Positions 15,692-25,063 of a stretch of 64,000 nt of DNA are shown piece after piece. Every line of letters begins with the position of its first letter. Position 1 is the stretch's first letter. Made by a program: the position numbers and the translations under genes. The notes beneath the pieces were generated by a model. The model did not search any database. It was not told the DNA's origin and saw nothing but the letters and a program-made list of their open reading frames with translations. Origin of the DNA: Streptomyces sp. NBC_01335 (lineage in GTDB: Bacteria > Actinomycetota > Actinomycetes > Streptomycetales > Streptomycetaceae); contig NZ_CP108370.1 in NCBI RefSeq assembly GCF_035953295.1, forward strand, positions 2,170,001-2,234,000, read 5' to 3'.

Positions 15692-16120
15692 GTGCCCGGC
15701 CCCGTGCCCAACCGTGAAGCCGACTTGGCTCGCCCCCGCGAGCGCAAGGGCGGAGGTGCGCAGACCGTTACGCGCGGCCTGGCCCGCCCCGCGAAGGTGC
15801 CGAATGCCGACCGGAGCTGGCATCCGATCGCGAAGCGCCTGTGGGACTCCCTGAAGGAGTCCGGTCAGGCCGACTTCTACCAGCAGTCTGACTGGGCCCT
15901 GGCCTACTCGTTGTGCGAAGACCTGAGCTTCTACAAGTCATCAGGGAAGCGGTCGGGCCAGATGCTTCAGACGATCTACTCCGCATTCGAGCGGCTGCTT
16001 GTCGCCGAGGGCGACCGACGCCGTGTGCGCATCGAACTGCACGAGCCTCAGCCCGAGGTGCAGTCCGCGGCAGTCCTCGCCATCGCCGACTACAAGAAGG
16101 ATCTCGGCCTCGACGCCTGA
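15692..16120 (+). CDS. Terminase small subunit
   Basis: A 142-residue protein that would recognise phage DNA and recruit the large terminase. It has a basic N-terminus (PRERKGGGAQTVTRGLARPA), a helical core (WHPIAKRLWDSLKESGQADF, YQQSDWALAYSLCEDLSFYK) and LQTIYSAFERLLVAEGDRRR, a pattern known from actinophage small terminases. GTG at 15692 is preceded by GGAGGTGAGG. It lies 16 bases before the large subunit. Confidence 0.8.
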   Translation: MPGPVPNREADLARPRERKGGGAQTVTRGLARPAKVPNADRSWHPIAKRLWDSLKESGQADFYQQSDWALAYSLCEDLSFYKSSGKRSGQMLQTIYSAFERLLVAEGDRRRVRIELHEPQPEVQSAAVLAIADYKKDLGLDA

Positions 16121-16136
16121 TCTCGGGGGGTGAGCG

Positions 16137-17798
16137 ATGGCTACCACGGCGAACCTCACCCTCGAAGAGATCGAGGCTCTGGAGCCAGAGTTCCACGGAC
16201 CGACCTGGCAGAAGGATGCGTTCGGGCAGTGGAAGTTGCCGGCGCGCACCCTCGGCTGGCAGATCGCCGGATGGTGCGCACAGTACCTGGACGGCGAGGG
16301 CTCGACCGACGAGAAGCGCGTCCCCTGGAAGTTCACTCGCGAGCAGCTCCGGTTCCTCCTTTGGTGGTACGCCATCGACGAGGACGGAGAGTTCGTGTAC
16401 CGCACGGGCGTCCTCCAGCGGCTAAAAGGCTGGGGGAAGGACCCTCTGCTCGCCGTGGTCAGCCTGGTCGAATTCGTCGGGCCGAGTCGTTTCTCGCACT
16501 GGGGCGAGGACGGCGACCCGGTGGCCAAACCACATCCGCAGGCATGGGTGCAGGTGACTGCCGTCAGCCAGGAGCAGACGACGAACACCATGGGTTACTT
16601 GCCAGTCCTGATGTCCGAGAGGCTCATCTCGACGTACGGCATCAAGATGGGTGCCGAGCTGATCCGGGCAGACCGAGGGCGCAAGCGGCTCCAGGCGGTT
16701 ACCAGTTCGTATCGAGCTATCGAGGGAAAACGCACAACTTTCACCCTGCTCAACGAGACCCATCATTGGATCTCGGGCAACGGTGGGCACAAGATGTACG
16801 AGACCATCGACGGCAATGCCACGAAAATGGACTCCCGATACCTGTCGATCACCAACGCCTTCATGCCGGGCGAGGACAGTGTGGCCGAGCGTATGCGTGA
16901 GGCATACGAGAAGGTTCGGGCGGGCCTGGCGACCGATGTCGGCGCGTTGTACGACTCGATCGAGGCACATCCCAAGACCCCGCTGACGGCCGAAGCCCTG
17001 CGGATCGTCATCCCGAAGATCCGGGGCGATGCCATCTGGCTAAAGGTCGAATCGATCATCAAGTCGGTCCTGAACCTGACGATCTCGGCAGCGCGCTCTC
17101 GGCGCATGTACCTGAATCAGATCGTGGCCGAAGAGGATGCGGTACACAGCCCGGCGCAGTGGGACCCCTTGAGGGATACCTCGCTCACGCTGAACCCCGG
17201 CGACGAAGTCGTCATCGGCTTCGATGGAGGCAAAACCGACGACTCCACCTGTGTCGTCGCTCTCCGCGTCTCCGACATGGCGGCCTTCCTGATCGGCTTG
17301 TGGGAGAAGCCGGACGGCCCGGCAGGAGTGAACTGGGAAGTCCCACGCGCCGAGGTCGACTCGGTAGTGCACGACACCTTTCGCGTTTTCTCAGTGCAGG
17401 GCATGTATGCCGACGTGGCGCTCTGGGAGAGCTACATCTCCGAGTGGGATGAGGCGTACGGCGAGGGGTTGGCAGTGAAGTCGCCGCTGGGCAAGGACCG
17501 GATCGGCTGGGACATGCGGTCAAGCCTGAAGACCTCAACGATGGCCCACGAGCGCCTGATGCGCTCGATCCTCGACGGCAAGCTCTGCCATGACGGAGAC
17601 CTCAAGCTCCGTAGACACGTGCTAAACGCGCGCCGCCGCGTGAACAACTTCGGCATCTCCTTCGGCAAGGAGAGTCGCGACTCCCCCAAGAAGGTGGACG
17701 CGTACGCCGCGCTCATGCTCGCGCACGAGGCCCTGGTTGACCTGCGGGCACGCGGCAAGAAGACCCGTCGCCGTACGGGCAGAGGGTTTTTCCTCTGA
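16137..17798 (+). CDS. Terminase large subunit
   Basis: The 553-residue packaging ATPase and nuclease. The N-terminal ATPase has a Walker-A-like LQRLKGWGKDPLLAV at about residue 92 and a region beginning WVQVTAVSQEQTTNTMGYLP. The C-terminal RNase-H-like nuclease shows VIGFDGGKTDDSTCVVALRV near residue 360 and KKVDAYAALMLAHEAL near the end, carrying the expected acidic residues. Size and order fit siphophages. ATG at 16137; GGGGTGAGCG precedes it. Confidence 0.93.
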   Translation: MATTANLTLEEIEALEPEFHGPTWQKDAFGQWKLPARTLGWQIAGWCAQYLDGEGSTDEKRVPWKFTREQLRFLLWWYAIDEDGEFVYRTGVLQRLKGWGKDPLLAVVSLVEFVGPSRFSHWGEDGDPVAKPHPQAWVQVTAVSQEQTTNTMGYLPVLMSERLISTYGIKMGAELIRADRGRKRLQAVTSSYRAIEGKRTTFTLLNETHHWISGNGGHKMYETIDGNATKMDSRYLSITNAFMPGEDSVAERMREAYEKVRAGLATDVGALYDSIEAHPKTPLTAEALRIVIPKIRGDAIWLKVESIIKSVLNLTISAARSRRMYLNQIVAEEDAVHSPAQWDPLRDTSLTLNPGDEVVIGFDGGKTDDSTCVVALRVSDMAAFLIGLWEKPDGPAGVNWEVPRAEVDSVVHDTFRVFSVQGMYADVALWESYISEWDEAYGEGLAVKSPLGKDRIGWDMRSSLKTSTMAHERLMRSILDGKLCHDGDLKLRRHVLNARRRVNNFGISFGKESRDSPKKVDAYAALMLAHEALVDLRARGKKTRRRTGRGFFL

Positions 17799-17799
17799 C

Positions 17800-17819
17800 T
17801 CGAACGGCTAACTTGAACC
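17800..17819 (+). promoter_or_regulatory. Dispersed phage motif, copy 8
   Basis: Plus-strand copy, weaker on its left side (TCGAACGGCTAACTTGAACC), directly between the terminase stop and the portal ribosome site GGAAGGGGG. Confidence 0.5.
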
Positions 17820-17834
17820 GGAAGGGGGTGGCGG

Positions 17835-19253
17835 GTGACTGACGCGTCCCCTGCCGCGCTCGCGCGGCAGCTCCTCGCCATCCTGCACAAGGACAGTTCC
17901 CGGCTGCACCGGATTGATGACTACCTTCACGGGCGTCACGCCGACCCGTACATGCCTCCGTCGGCTGACGACGAGTACCGGCTTCTCGCCCGCCGTGCGG
18001 TGTCGAACTGGATGCCCCTGCTCGTCGGGACTCCAGCCCAGGCCCTCTACGTCGATGGGTACCGGCCCGGACAGGCCGCGGGCGGCCTCCCGGTCGAGGT
18101 GCAGACGACCTCTGCCGAGTGGTCGCACTGGCAGCGGTCGAGGCTGGACGCTCGGCAAGCTGCTGTGTATCGGGGGGCGTTGGCGTACGGGCACTCCTTC
18201 ACGGTCACGGAGAAGGGGACGGCCGGCCTCGTTCGCACGAAGGGCCTATCCGCCCTGCGGACGAGCGCCCTGTTCGAGGACCCCGCGAACGATGACGTGC
18301 CGTACGCGGCCTTGACGGTCACCGTCTGGCCGCAGAGCGAGACGCGCGGCCGGGCCCGGCTGTGGGATGCCCGCCACGAGTACGAGGTGCTGTTCCGCAG
18401 CCTGGGCGATCAGGACGGGATCACGGTCACACGAGTGCGCAGGCATGGTGCTACCGAGTGCCCCGTGACGCGCTTCGCTGCCCTCGTTGACCTTGAGGGC
18501 CGGACCCTCGGTGTCATCGAACCGATGATCGCGCTTCAAGATCGAATCAATCAAACGATCTTCGATCTCCTGGTGGCGCAGACCTACGCGAGCGTCAAGG
18601 TCAGGACAGCAACGGGCATGGCCCCGCCGATCCGGCGAGACCCGGAAACAGGTGAGCCGGTACTTGACGATGACGGCAACCCCATTCCGCTTCCCATCAA
18701 TCACAATGCCCGCCGGTTCCTTTTCGCGGAGGACGCGGACGTTAAATTTGGAAGCCTGGACGAAACTCCTCTCGGTGGATTCATCGAGAGCGTGGATATG
18801 TCCATAAGGCACCTCGCGGCGGTTTCCCAGACACCCCCTCATCACCTTCTGGGGCAGATCGCCAATCTGTCCGCCGAGGCCCTCCTAGCTGCGGAGACCG
18901 CCTTGAGTCGAAAGATTGCCGAATTCCGAACCGCCTTCGGAGAATGTTGGGAGAGGGTTTTCCGGCTCTCCGCTGAGCTGTCCGGTGTCGGCAATGCTGA
19001 CGACTACCAGGGTGAGGTCATCTGGCGCGATATGGAATCCCGCTCGCTCGCTCAGGCTGCGGATGCGCTCGGGAAGTTGCGCGAGCAGCTCGGCATTCCC
19101 GCAAAGGGCCTCTGGCGGCGTGTTCCCGGTGTCACCCAGACCGAATACGAGGACTGGGCGGAGATGGCGGAGGACGAGGATTCCGTGCGCCAGCTCTCGA
19201 CCGCGATCACCCGCGCGACGGGCGCTGACTCGGGCTTCGCGGAGGCCGCGTGA
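17835..19253 (+). CDS. Portal protein (SPP1 gp6-like)
   Basis: The 472-residue subunit of the dodecameric portal through which DNA enters and leaves the capsid. Features are NWMPLLVGTPAQALYVDGYR in the N-terminal third, SLADQ-like helices, VIEPMIALQDRINQTIFDLL, the clip/stem region and QTPPHHLLGQIANLSAEALL, typical of the SPP1 gp6-like portal family. The start is GTG 17835. It overlaps the MuF-like gene by four bases. Confidence 0.9.
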   Translation: MTDASPAALARQLLAILHKDSSRLHRIDDYLHGRHADPYMPPSADDEYRLLARRAVSNWMPLLVGTPAQALYVDGYRPGQAAGGLPVEVQTTSAEWSHWQRSRLDARQAAVYRGALAYGHSFTVTEKGTAGLVRTKGLSALRTSALFEDPANDDVPYAALTVTVWPQSETRGRARLWDARHEYEVLFRSLGDQDGITVTRVRRHGATECPVTRFAALVDLEGRTLGVIEPMIALQDRINQTIFDLLVAQTYASVKVRTATGMAPPIRRDPETGEPVLDDDGNPIPLPINHNARRFLFAEDADVKFGSLDETPLGGFIESVDMSIRHLAAVSQTPPHHLLGQIANLSAEALLAAETALSRKIAEFRTAFGECWERVFRLSAELSGVGNADDYQGEVIWRDMESRSLAQAADALGKLREQLGIPAKGLWRRVPGVTQTEYEDWAEMAEDEDSVRQLSTAITRATGADSGFAEAA

Positions 19254-20377
19254 CCACCGCGACCCGGCAGGCTGAGACCGACCAGGCGTCGGCCGCCTTC
19301 CACGTCGCGCTGAGTCAGATCGGTGTCGAGACCACGGCCGAGGCCCTGTCCCTCTGGGCCGAGGTCCCGGCTGCGCACCGCGCGGCAACGGCCGGCGGCT
19401 GGCTGCGGCGGGCGATCTCGCTCGTCATGGGACGCAGGCGCCAGTCACGGGACCTCGCTCGGGCGTACTACCGGCTGGCCCGTGCCCTCCAGACGGGCAC
19501 GACGGTGGCTGACCCATATCACCCGGAGCCCGCGTACGTGGCCCTGACCGAGCTGCGTCAGCAGTTCGCCGCTCTCGCGGGCGGGACCTACGAGCCCCCG
19601 GCTTCCGAGCCTGTGGGCGAGGCCGCGACCGCCGAGCGCGGGGAAGCCTCGCCCGCAGAGAGTACGAGCCCGGCGAGCCTTCCGGCTCCCCCTGGCACCC
19701 CCGTCCCCGAAGACGATGAGGACGAGGACTGGGAACGCATCCTTGTGGAGGAGATCGAGGGGCTCCGGGAGGAAGAGGAACGGATCGAGCGGGAGGCGGA
19801 GGAGGAACTCCGCATCGTCCTCGATGCCCTCGGCACCTCGAATCTCGACAAGCGGTTGTCCCAGGTGAACGACGGCCAACCCGCGCGAGACGCGGACCGG
19901 CAGCGTGAGGACGCGCACAGACAGGCCGGCGCTCAGCAGGCCGCCGCCGCTTCGCGGGTCGCGATGAACGGCGGACGCTCATCCACCTGGACCCACATGC
20001 GGCGCGATCGGCGGGCGCTCGGATACGTGCGGCTGTCCCGGACCGGCACCCCCTGCGGGTTCTGCGCGATGCTGATCAGTCGGGGTGTGGCGTACAAGTC
20101 CGAGGCGTCAGCGACGTTCGCAGACGGCGACCTCTTCCATGACAACTGCCACTGCTACGCGATGCCGGTCTTCTCCCGGCAGCAATACGGCTCTTCTGAA
20201 CTCTTCGCCTTGAACCGCGAGTACGAGGCCCGGTGGCCCGAGGTCACCAAGGGGCACTCCGGTAAGGCGGCTCTCACCGTCTGGCGGCGGTTCATCCGCC
20301 AGAAGCAACGCGACCAGCAGAAGGCCGCTGCCCAGGAGGCGCGGCAGGCTGCCATGACCACAGCCCAGGAGGCGTGA
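19250..20377 (+). CDS. MuF-like minor capsid protein
   Basis: A 375-residue minor head protein following the portal, as MuF/VG15-type proteins do; they are packaged with the capsid and may assist maturation. The N-terminal half is helical; a Pro/Glu-rich acidic linker lies in the middle. The C-terminal domain carries VRLSRTGTPCGFCAMLISRG and DGDLFHDNCHCYAMPVF, the Cys/His signature of this family. GTG start overlaps the portal stop. Confidence 0.85.
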   Translation: MTTATRQAETDQASAAFHVALSQIGVETTAEALSLWAEVPAAHRAATAGGWLRRAISLVMGRRRQSRDLARAYYRLARALQTGTTVADPYHPEPAYVALTELRQQFAALAGGTYEPPASEPVGEAATAERGEASPAESTSPASLPAPPGTPVPEDDEDEDWERILVEEIEGLREEEERIEREAEEELRIVLDALGTSNLDKRLSQVNDGQPARDADRQREDAHRQAGAQQAAAASRVAMNGGRSSTWTHMRRDRRALGYVRLSRTGTPCGFCAMLISRGVAYKSEASATFADGDLFHDNCHCYAMPVFSRQQYGSSELFALNREYEARWPEVTKGHSGKAALTVWRRFIRQKQRDQQKAAAQEARQAAMTTAQEA

Positions 20378-20889
20378 CCTTGCCCGAGCAGACTCCCGAC
20401 ACCAACGGCCCGGACGGCGCTGAGACCCTCACCGCGGAAAGCGAGCTGCCCGAAGCCGATGGCCCGAACAGCGAGTCCCCGTCCGCCTCTGCGGAGGACG
20501 ATCTCCCCGACTGGGCCCGCAAGGAGCTGACGAAGGTGCGCGGCGAGGCGGCGTCCTATCGGACGCGTCTCCGGGACGCCGAGACAAAGCTCTCGGGAGC
20601 CAAGACGCCCGAGGAGTTCGAAGCCGCTCTGTCCGAGGTCAAGGCGGAGAACACGAAGCTGGAGCGGTCACTTCTGGTGACCAAGGTGGCTTCCAAGTTC
20701 GAGCTGCCCGAGCTGCTGGCCGACGCGCTCACGGGCGAGACCGCCGAGGATCTCGAAGCCCACGCGAAGGCACTTCAGGGCCTCCTTGCCCCTCCCCTGC
20801 CCAAGTCCCTGGGCGGCGGGCTGGACCCGAGTGACGAGGACGATGGCGAGCTGGACCCGCGCAAGCTCGCGCGGCTTACACGCCGCTGA
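20374..20889 (+). CDS. Capsid scaffolding protein
   Basis: A 171-residue acidic protein with a coiled-coil-like middle (DWARKELTKVRGEAASYRTR, EEFEAALSEVKAENTKLERS) and a C-terminal region DPRKLARLTRR rich in basic residues, typical of siphophage scaffolds, whose basic end binds coat protein. The GTG start overlaps the MuF-like stop; the major capsid gene follows. Confidence 0.85.
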   Translation: MTLPEQTPDTNGPDGAETLTAESELPEADGPNSESPSASAEDDLPDWARKELTKVRGEAASYRTRLRDAETKLSGAKTPEEFEAALSEVKAENTKLERSLLVTKVASKFELPELLADALTGETAEDLEAHAKALQGLLAPPLPKSLGGGLDPSDEDDGELDPRKLARLTRR

Positions 20890-20914
20890 CCTGCGTCCCA
20901 CCCCATTAGCTACG

Positions 20915-20939
20915 CCTCCGACTCCGGGGGCTTTTTTGT
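20915..20939 (+). terminator. Rho-independent terminator-like hairpin before capsid gene
   Basis: GCCTCCG/CGGGGGC hairpin around ACTC, followed by TTTTTTG. It lies between scaffold and capsid genes, where partial termination or a processing site could adjust expression. Confidence 0.6.
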
Positions 20940-20958
20940 TGCCCAAGGAGGCCATTTA

Positions 20959-22041
20959 GTGACAGCGGAACACCAGGTAGTCAAGCCCGAGAAGCTCATC
21001 GCGACCGCCATAGGCATGCTTGAGCAGGAACTCGTCATTCCGAACCTGTTCATCAAGGAAGGCGTCGACAAGTTCAAGGGCGCCAAGGGCGACACGATCA
21101 ACGTCGTGGTCGAAGGTGTGCTCCCCTTCCACGACTACGAGTGGCGTTCGGGTTCCGCAGGCAGCTCGACTCCGGGCACTCGTCAGCGGGTCGTCTTTGA
21201 CGAGTACAGCGAGCGGACCATCCCGGTCAAGTTCGGCGGCAACGTCTACAACGGCGTCAAACTGACCGACGAGCAGAATGATTTCGATATCCCGCAGTGG
21301 GGCAAGCTCCTGCGCCCGCAGGTGAAGGCCGTGGCGCGCGGTCTAGCCCGCCGCGCGGTGAAGACCCTGGTCGACCAGCCTTATGCGGTGACCATCGGCA
21401 ACGCCGAAGGTGCCATGCGCAAGGCAATCATCGAGGCCCGCCGAGTCCTCAACAAGTTCAATGTGCCGGAGGGCGATCGGTACATGGTGGTCGGCTCCGA
21501 CTTCGAGACCGTTCTCCTCTCCGACCCGGACCTGAACCTCGCCTCAAACGTCGGCGACTCCCAGGCCGAATCCGCTCTCGTGAACGCGACCCTCGGCAAC
21601 CGGTACGGCTTCCGGTTCATCGTGGACCAGACGATCCCGGCCGACGCCGCGTACGCCTTCGCCAAGTCCGGCTTCATCTTCGCCTCGGCGGCCCCCTCCG
21701 TCCCGCAGTCCGTTCCGTACGGCGCCACCACGTCCTTCGAGGGCCTGGCGCTGCGCTGGCTCCGTGACTACGACTCCGAGGTCTTCCAGGACCGCAGCAT
21801 CGTGAACTGCTACCAGGGCTTCCGCTCGGTGGAGGACGTGCTTGTCGGCTGGGACCCCGAAGCCGAGAAGGAGGTCATCTCGACGGACGAGCACTTCGTG
21901 CGCGGCATCCGCCTCACCCTCGACGGCAAGTCGGACTACCCGGAGGCCGTCTCGGAGCTGGCGACCATCACAGGCGTGAGCGACGCGAAGGTGTTCACCC
22001 CGACCGGCCCGGCGGCCGAGAGCGACCCGGCAAACGCCTGA
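20959..22041 (+). CDS. Major capsid protein
   Basis: The 360-residue HK97-fold coat protein. Visible are KLIATAIGMLEQELVIPNLF, a region with GDTINVVVEGVLPFHDYEWR (E-loop area), VVGSDFETVLLSDPDLNLAS and GYRFIVDQTIPADAAYAFAK typical of this capsid group. GTG at 20959 is preceded by AAGGAGG. Position after scaffold and before connectors confirms the call. Confidence 0.92.
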   Translation: MTAEHQVVKPEKLIATAIGMLEQELVIPNLFIKEGVDKFKGAKGDTINVVVEGVLPFHDYEWRSGSAGSSTPGTRQRVVFDEYSERTIPVKFGGNVYNGVKLTDEQNDFDIPQWGKLLRPQVKAVARGLARRAVKTLVDQPYAVTIGNAEGAMRKAIIEARRVLNKFNVPEGDRYMVVGSDFETVLLSDPDLNLASNVGDSQAESALVNATLGNRYGFRFIVDQTIPADAAYAFAKSGFIFASAAPSVPQSVPYGATTSFEGLALRWLRDYDSEVFQDRSIVNCYQGFRSVEDVLVGWDPEAEKEVISTDEHFVRGIRLTLDGKSDYPEAVSELATITGVSDAKVFTPTGPAAESDPANA

Positions 22042-22117
22042 GCGTGATCGGCGGGCCGCGTGACCTGGTGCAGACCGGGAGCGCGGCCCGCCGGCCCTTC
22101 GGAAAGGAGGTCGAGCG

Positions 22118-22594
22118 ATGTCCTACGCAACACTTGACGAGCTGACGGGCCGCCTTGATTGGGAGCTGGACGAGGACGAACTCCGCATCGCTGTAACAGC
22201 TTTGGAGGACGCCTCGGATCTGGCGGCCACGTACGGACGCGAGTGGCCCGAGGAACGTGCGCCCCGCCTCGTGAAGACGCTCGTCCTCAAGGCCGCAGTG
22301 AGGTACCTGCGGAACCCCAACGGATATACACAGTCGAGAGCCGGTGACGAAACCCTCGGCTGGTCGGACGCCCACGGCCGCGACGCGGGCAGCATCTACT
22401 TCACCCGCGAGGAGATCCGACTCCTCGAAGACCTGGCCGGCACCCGGCCGGGCCTGACCAGCGTGACGGTCTCCGCCTGGGGATCGAAGCTACGCCCGCA
22501 CCGCCCCAGCCGAGTTGGCGGTGAGAGCCTTGTGCCAGTCGAATACGACGGCCGCCCCTTCCCTCTGTTCAACGACGACGGGGAGCCCTGGTGA
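22118..22594 (+). CDS. Head-tail connector (adaptor) protein
   Basis: A 158-residue protein in the gp15/gp6-like adaptor position. It begins MSYATLDELTGRLDWELDED and has a helical bundle (ELRIAVTALEDASDLAATYG, RLVKTLVLKAAVRYLRNPNG), typical of siphophage adaptors forming the ring below the portal. AAAGGAGG precedes the ATG. Overlaps the next gene by four bases. Confidence 0.85.
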   Translation: MSYATLDELTGRLDWELDEDELRIAVTALEDASDLAATYGREWPEERAPRLVKTLVLKAAVRYLRNPNGYTQSRAGDETLGWSDAHGRDAGSIYFTREEIRLLEDLAGTRPGLTSVTVSAWGSKLRPHRPSRVGGESLVPVEYDGRPFPLFNDDGEPW

Positions 22595-22926
22595 GCGTGC
22601 AGCGTCGGCGCGGCCAGACCGCGCGAGTGTGGACAACCAAGGAAGTTGTTGACCGGCGCGGCAACTCTGTGATCGCCGTGGACGAGTCGAGCCCCGTCAC
22701 CGTGAAGGCCGCCTTCATCCCTCAGCGCTCGGGCAAGGCCGAAGTCCCGGGTCAGCAGCAGATCAACGTGACGCGAATGATCGTCAGCCCCAACCTCGAA
22801 GGGGTCACGCTGTGGTCCCGCGTCGAGTACCAGGGCCGCATGTGGGACATCGTGACACCACCCTCCTACCACCACGGCGACCGCCGCACGCGGCACTGGA
22901 GCATCGACATCCGGGAGCGGCCCTGA
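22591..22926 (+). CDS. Head-tail stopper protein
   Basis: A 111-residue beta-rich protein (ARVWTTKEVVDRRGNSVIAV, GQQQINVTRMIVSPNLEGVT, YQGRMWDIVTPPSYHHGDRR) matching the stopper proteins that close the capsid exit after packaging. GTG 22591 overlaps the adaptor stop; the end overlaps the next ATG. Confidence 0.8.
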   Translation: MSVQRRRGQTARVWTTKEVVDRRGNSVIAVDESSPVTVKAAFIPQRSGKAEVPGQQQINVTRMIVSPNLEGVTLWSRVEYQGRMWDIVTPPSYHHGDRRTRHWSIDIRERP

Positions 22927-23309
22927 TGGTTGAGATCTACGACCGCGAGGGGAAGCGGAAGCTGGAGTACCTCGTTGCCGTCCTGCCTGGTGTACAGGCT
23001 GCTGTCGACGAGGCCCGCTTCGAGATTGCCGCACGGGCCGAGGCTCTGCTTCTCGCTCACCGCTTGGAGGGCCACGCCACGATCGACGTAGTCGACGGAG
23101 ACGTGGACAAGTACGTCGTGCTGGACGACGAGCGGGGCAAGAAGGCCGCTCTTTCGATCGAGTACGGCCGGGCCGCTTCCGTGGTGGTCAGGGAGCGCGC
23201 CGATGGCACCACCTACCTCGACACGATCCCCGCCTCGGACGGGCTGTTCATTCTGGCCCGCGCGGCGAACCTCCCGAAGAAGCGGAAGGGCAAGGTGCAG
23301 CTCGACTGA
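22926..23309 (+). CDS. Neck or tail-completion protein
   Basis: A 127-residue protein in the HK97-gp10-like or DUF5403-like slot. It contains VDEARFEIAARAEALLLAHR, SIEYGRAASVVV and GLFILARAANLPKKRKGKVQ. ATG at 22926 and one-base overlaps at both ends. Role in joining head and tail is inferred from position. Confidence 0.7.
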   Translation: MVEIYDREGKRKLEYLVAVLPGVQAAVDEARFEIAARAEALLLAHRLEGHATIDVVDGDVDKYVVLDDERGKKAALSIEYGRAASVVVRERADGTTYLDTIPASDGLFILARAANLPKKRKGKVQLD

Positions 23310-23803
23310 TGGCGGGACTTCCCGACCACATCAAGGCCCTGGCGGAACTGTCGCCAGTCGAGGATCTGCTGCTCGCCGTGCTGCGCGAGGGCCTGCCGGG
23401 CATCCGAGTGAAGTCCTTGGTCGACGCGCACGAGCAGTTCCCGCTCGTCCTGGTCCGCCGCGACCCAACCTGGGGTGAATGGCAGGGCGACACCCGTTTC
23501 ACGGACGCGGCCCGCATCGTCATCAACACGTTCGCGCCGAACCCCGATGGGGATGAAGACGCCGCGATTCTCGGTGAAGCCGTACGAGTCACCTTGCGGA
23601 ATGCGTGGCTGAATCAGCGGGTCTATCCGCGCCTTGGACACATCATCCGGGTGGACCTCAATTCTGCGCCACGGCGCGCCACGGACTGGGCGACCGCGAC
23701 GGGGCCGGTTCAGTACGCCGACCTGCCCACGGGGATCTGGCGGTACGAGTCGATCTACGACGTTCAGATCCGCAAGCCCCGCGTTCGCCCCTACACCCCG
23801 TAA
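23309..23803 (+). CDS. Tail terminator protein
   Basis: A 164-residue protein that by order (after stopper, before tail tube) would cap the tail tube. It contains LLLAVLREGLPGIRVKSLVD, a central beta region (RIVINTFAPNPDGDEDAAIL) and a C-terminal YADLPTGIWRYESIYDVQIR typical of actinophage terminators. Confidence 0.75.
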   Translation: MAGLPDHIKALAELSPVEDLLLAVLREGLPGIRVKSLVDAHEQFPLVLVRRDPTWGEWQGDTRFTDAARIVINTFAPNPDGDEDAAILGEAVRVTLRNAWLNQRVYPRLGHIIRVDLNSAPRRATDWATATGPVQYADLPTGIWRYESIYDVQIRKPRVRPYTP

Positions 23804-23819
23804 CCCATCCCCACCACGA

Positions 23820-23851
23820 AAGGCCCGGCAACCCTTTTGGGCTCCGGGCCT
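23820..23851. terminator. Hairpin between tail terminator and tail tube genes
   Basis: Inverted repeat AAGGCCCGG/CCGGGCCTT with a 14-base loop, in the 78-base gap before the tail tube gene. No T-run. Confidence 0.5.
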
Positions 23852-23881
23852 TCGTCGTGTGCGAGTAAGGATCAAACTTCT

Positions 23882-24622
23882 TTGGCGATTAACGATGACG
23901 CGACTCTCGTTGTCGGGTCTGGGAATTACCTGACGGCCCCGGTCGGTACGACCATGCCCGCAGACCTGCTGACGCCGGTCAGCCCCTGGCAGAACGTGGG
24001 TCACACCTCTCTTGAGGACATCTTCGGAATCACCTCCGAGGGTGGCGAGGCGACCACGATCGGAAGCCTTCAGAACAAGAGTCTTCGCACCAAGTACAGC
24101 GCGCGTACGGAGACGATGACTTTCACCCTCCAGCAGTGGGACACCGCCGCCCTGCGGCTCTACTTCGGCGCCAACGCCCCTATTCTCCCCGATGGTTCGG
24201 TTGGAGTTCCGACCGACCCGGAGCCCACGCAGTCTGCCTTCATGGCCGTATTCGTCGATGGTGAGAATCACTTCGCGTTCTACGCGCCACGCGCGGAAAT
24301 CTACCGTGCCGACGACATGTCGATCTCCGATACGGAATCGCTTGCCGGTCTTCCTATCGGGGTCAAGCCCATGGCGTACGGATCGAATGTGTGGACCTAC
24401 GCCATCACGCCTCTCGGTGGAACTCTGGCGACCGGCGCGACCGCCGGCAGCCCCGGCGACTTCACCCCGGACGGCGCGGTAACGCCTGCCGACCTCGCCG
24501 CGCTGTCCAGCGTGCTCGCCACTCCGACGACGGCGTGGACCACCGGTCAGCACGTCGTCCTCGCCGACTCCACGAAGGCGTACTGGAACGGCTCGGCCTG
24601 GGTCGCTGGACAGGTCGCCTGA
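23882..24622 (+). CDS. Major tail (tube) protein
   Basis: The 246-residue tail tube subunit. The start is TTG 23882-23884 behind AAGGA, giving LAINDDATLVVGSGNYLTAP. The beta-sandwich region shows FGITSEGGEATTIGSLQNKS, TMTFTLQQWDTAALRLYFGA and VFVDGENHFAFYAPRAEIYR. The C-terminal 60 residues (GSPGDFTPDGAVTPADLAAL to the end) look like an added domain displayed on the tail surface. Confidence 0.88.
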   Translation: MAINDDATLVVGSGNYLTAPVGTTMPADLLTPVSPWQNVGHTSLEDIFGITSEGGEATTIGSLQNKSLRTKYSARTETMTFTLQQWDTAALRLYFGANAPILPDGSVGVPTDPEPTQSAFMAVFVDGENHFAFYAPRAEIYRADDMSISDTESLAGLPIGVKPMAYGSNVWTYAITPLGGTLATGATAGSPGDFTPDGAVTPADLAALSSVLATPTTAWTTGQHVVLADSTKAYWNGSAWVAGQVA

Positions 24623-24724
24623 CGGCTCCCGGCGCGGGCGTTGCGGACCCGCCCGCGCCGGACTCTCTCCCCTGCTTCGGTCCGCTCCCCTTCCCCGTCT
24701 TCTCCTCCGGAGGTCCGCACCCCC

Positions 24725-25063
24725 ATGGCTACTTTCTCCCTCGACGACATCCGCGCCGCAGCTGAACGCAAGTACGGCTCGACCGACATCACCTTCGGCG
24801 ACGACACCGTTCGCCTCCTGAACCCCCTGCGCCTGTCGAAGGCTAAGCGCGAGGCCCTCGCGAAGCTCCAGGAGGAGATGGGCAACGACGACGTGGACCA
24901 GGCCGAGTCGCTGGCCGGCGCCATCCGCACCATCGCCGAATCGGAGAAGGCTGCCGAGAAGCTGCTCACGGCCGTGGGGCATGACCTCGCGATCCTCGCG
25001 GAGATCTTCGGCCACTACGGCGAGAGCACCCAGGCGGGGGAAGCCTCGGCCTCGCAGGGCTGA
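24725..25063 (+). CDS. Tail assembly chaperone (gpG-like)
   Basis: A 112-residue chaperone that coats the tape measure during tail assembly. It starts MATFSLDDIRAAAERKYGST at ATG 24725 with GGAGG upstream and continues KAKREALAKLQEEMGNDDVD. It ends at 25063. The next frame continues the family's second part through a -1 frameshift. Confidence 0.85.
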   Translation: MATFSLDDIRAAAERKYGSTDITFGDDTVRLLNPLRLSKAKREALAKLQEEMGNDDVDQAESLAGAIRTIAESEKAAEKLLTAVGHDLAILAEIFGHYGESTQAGEASASQG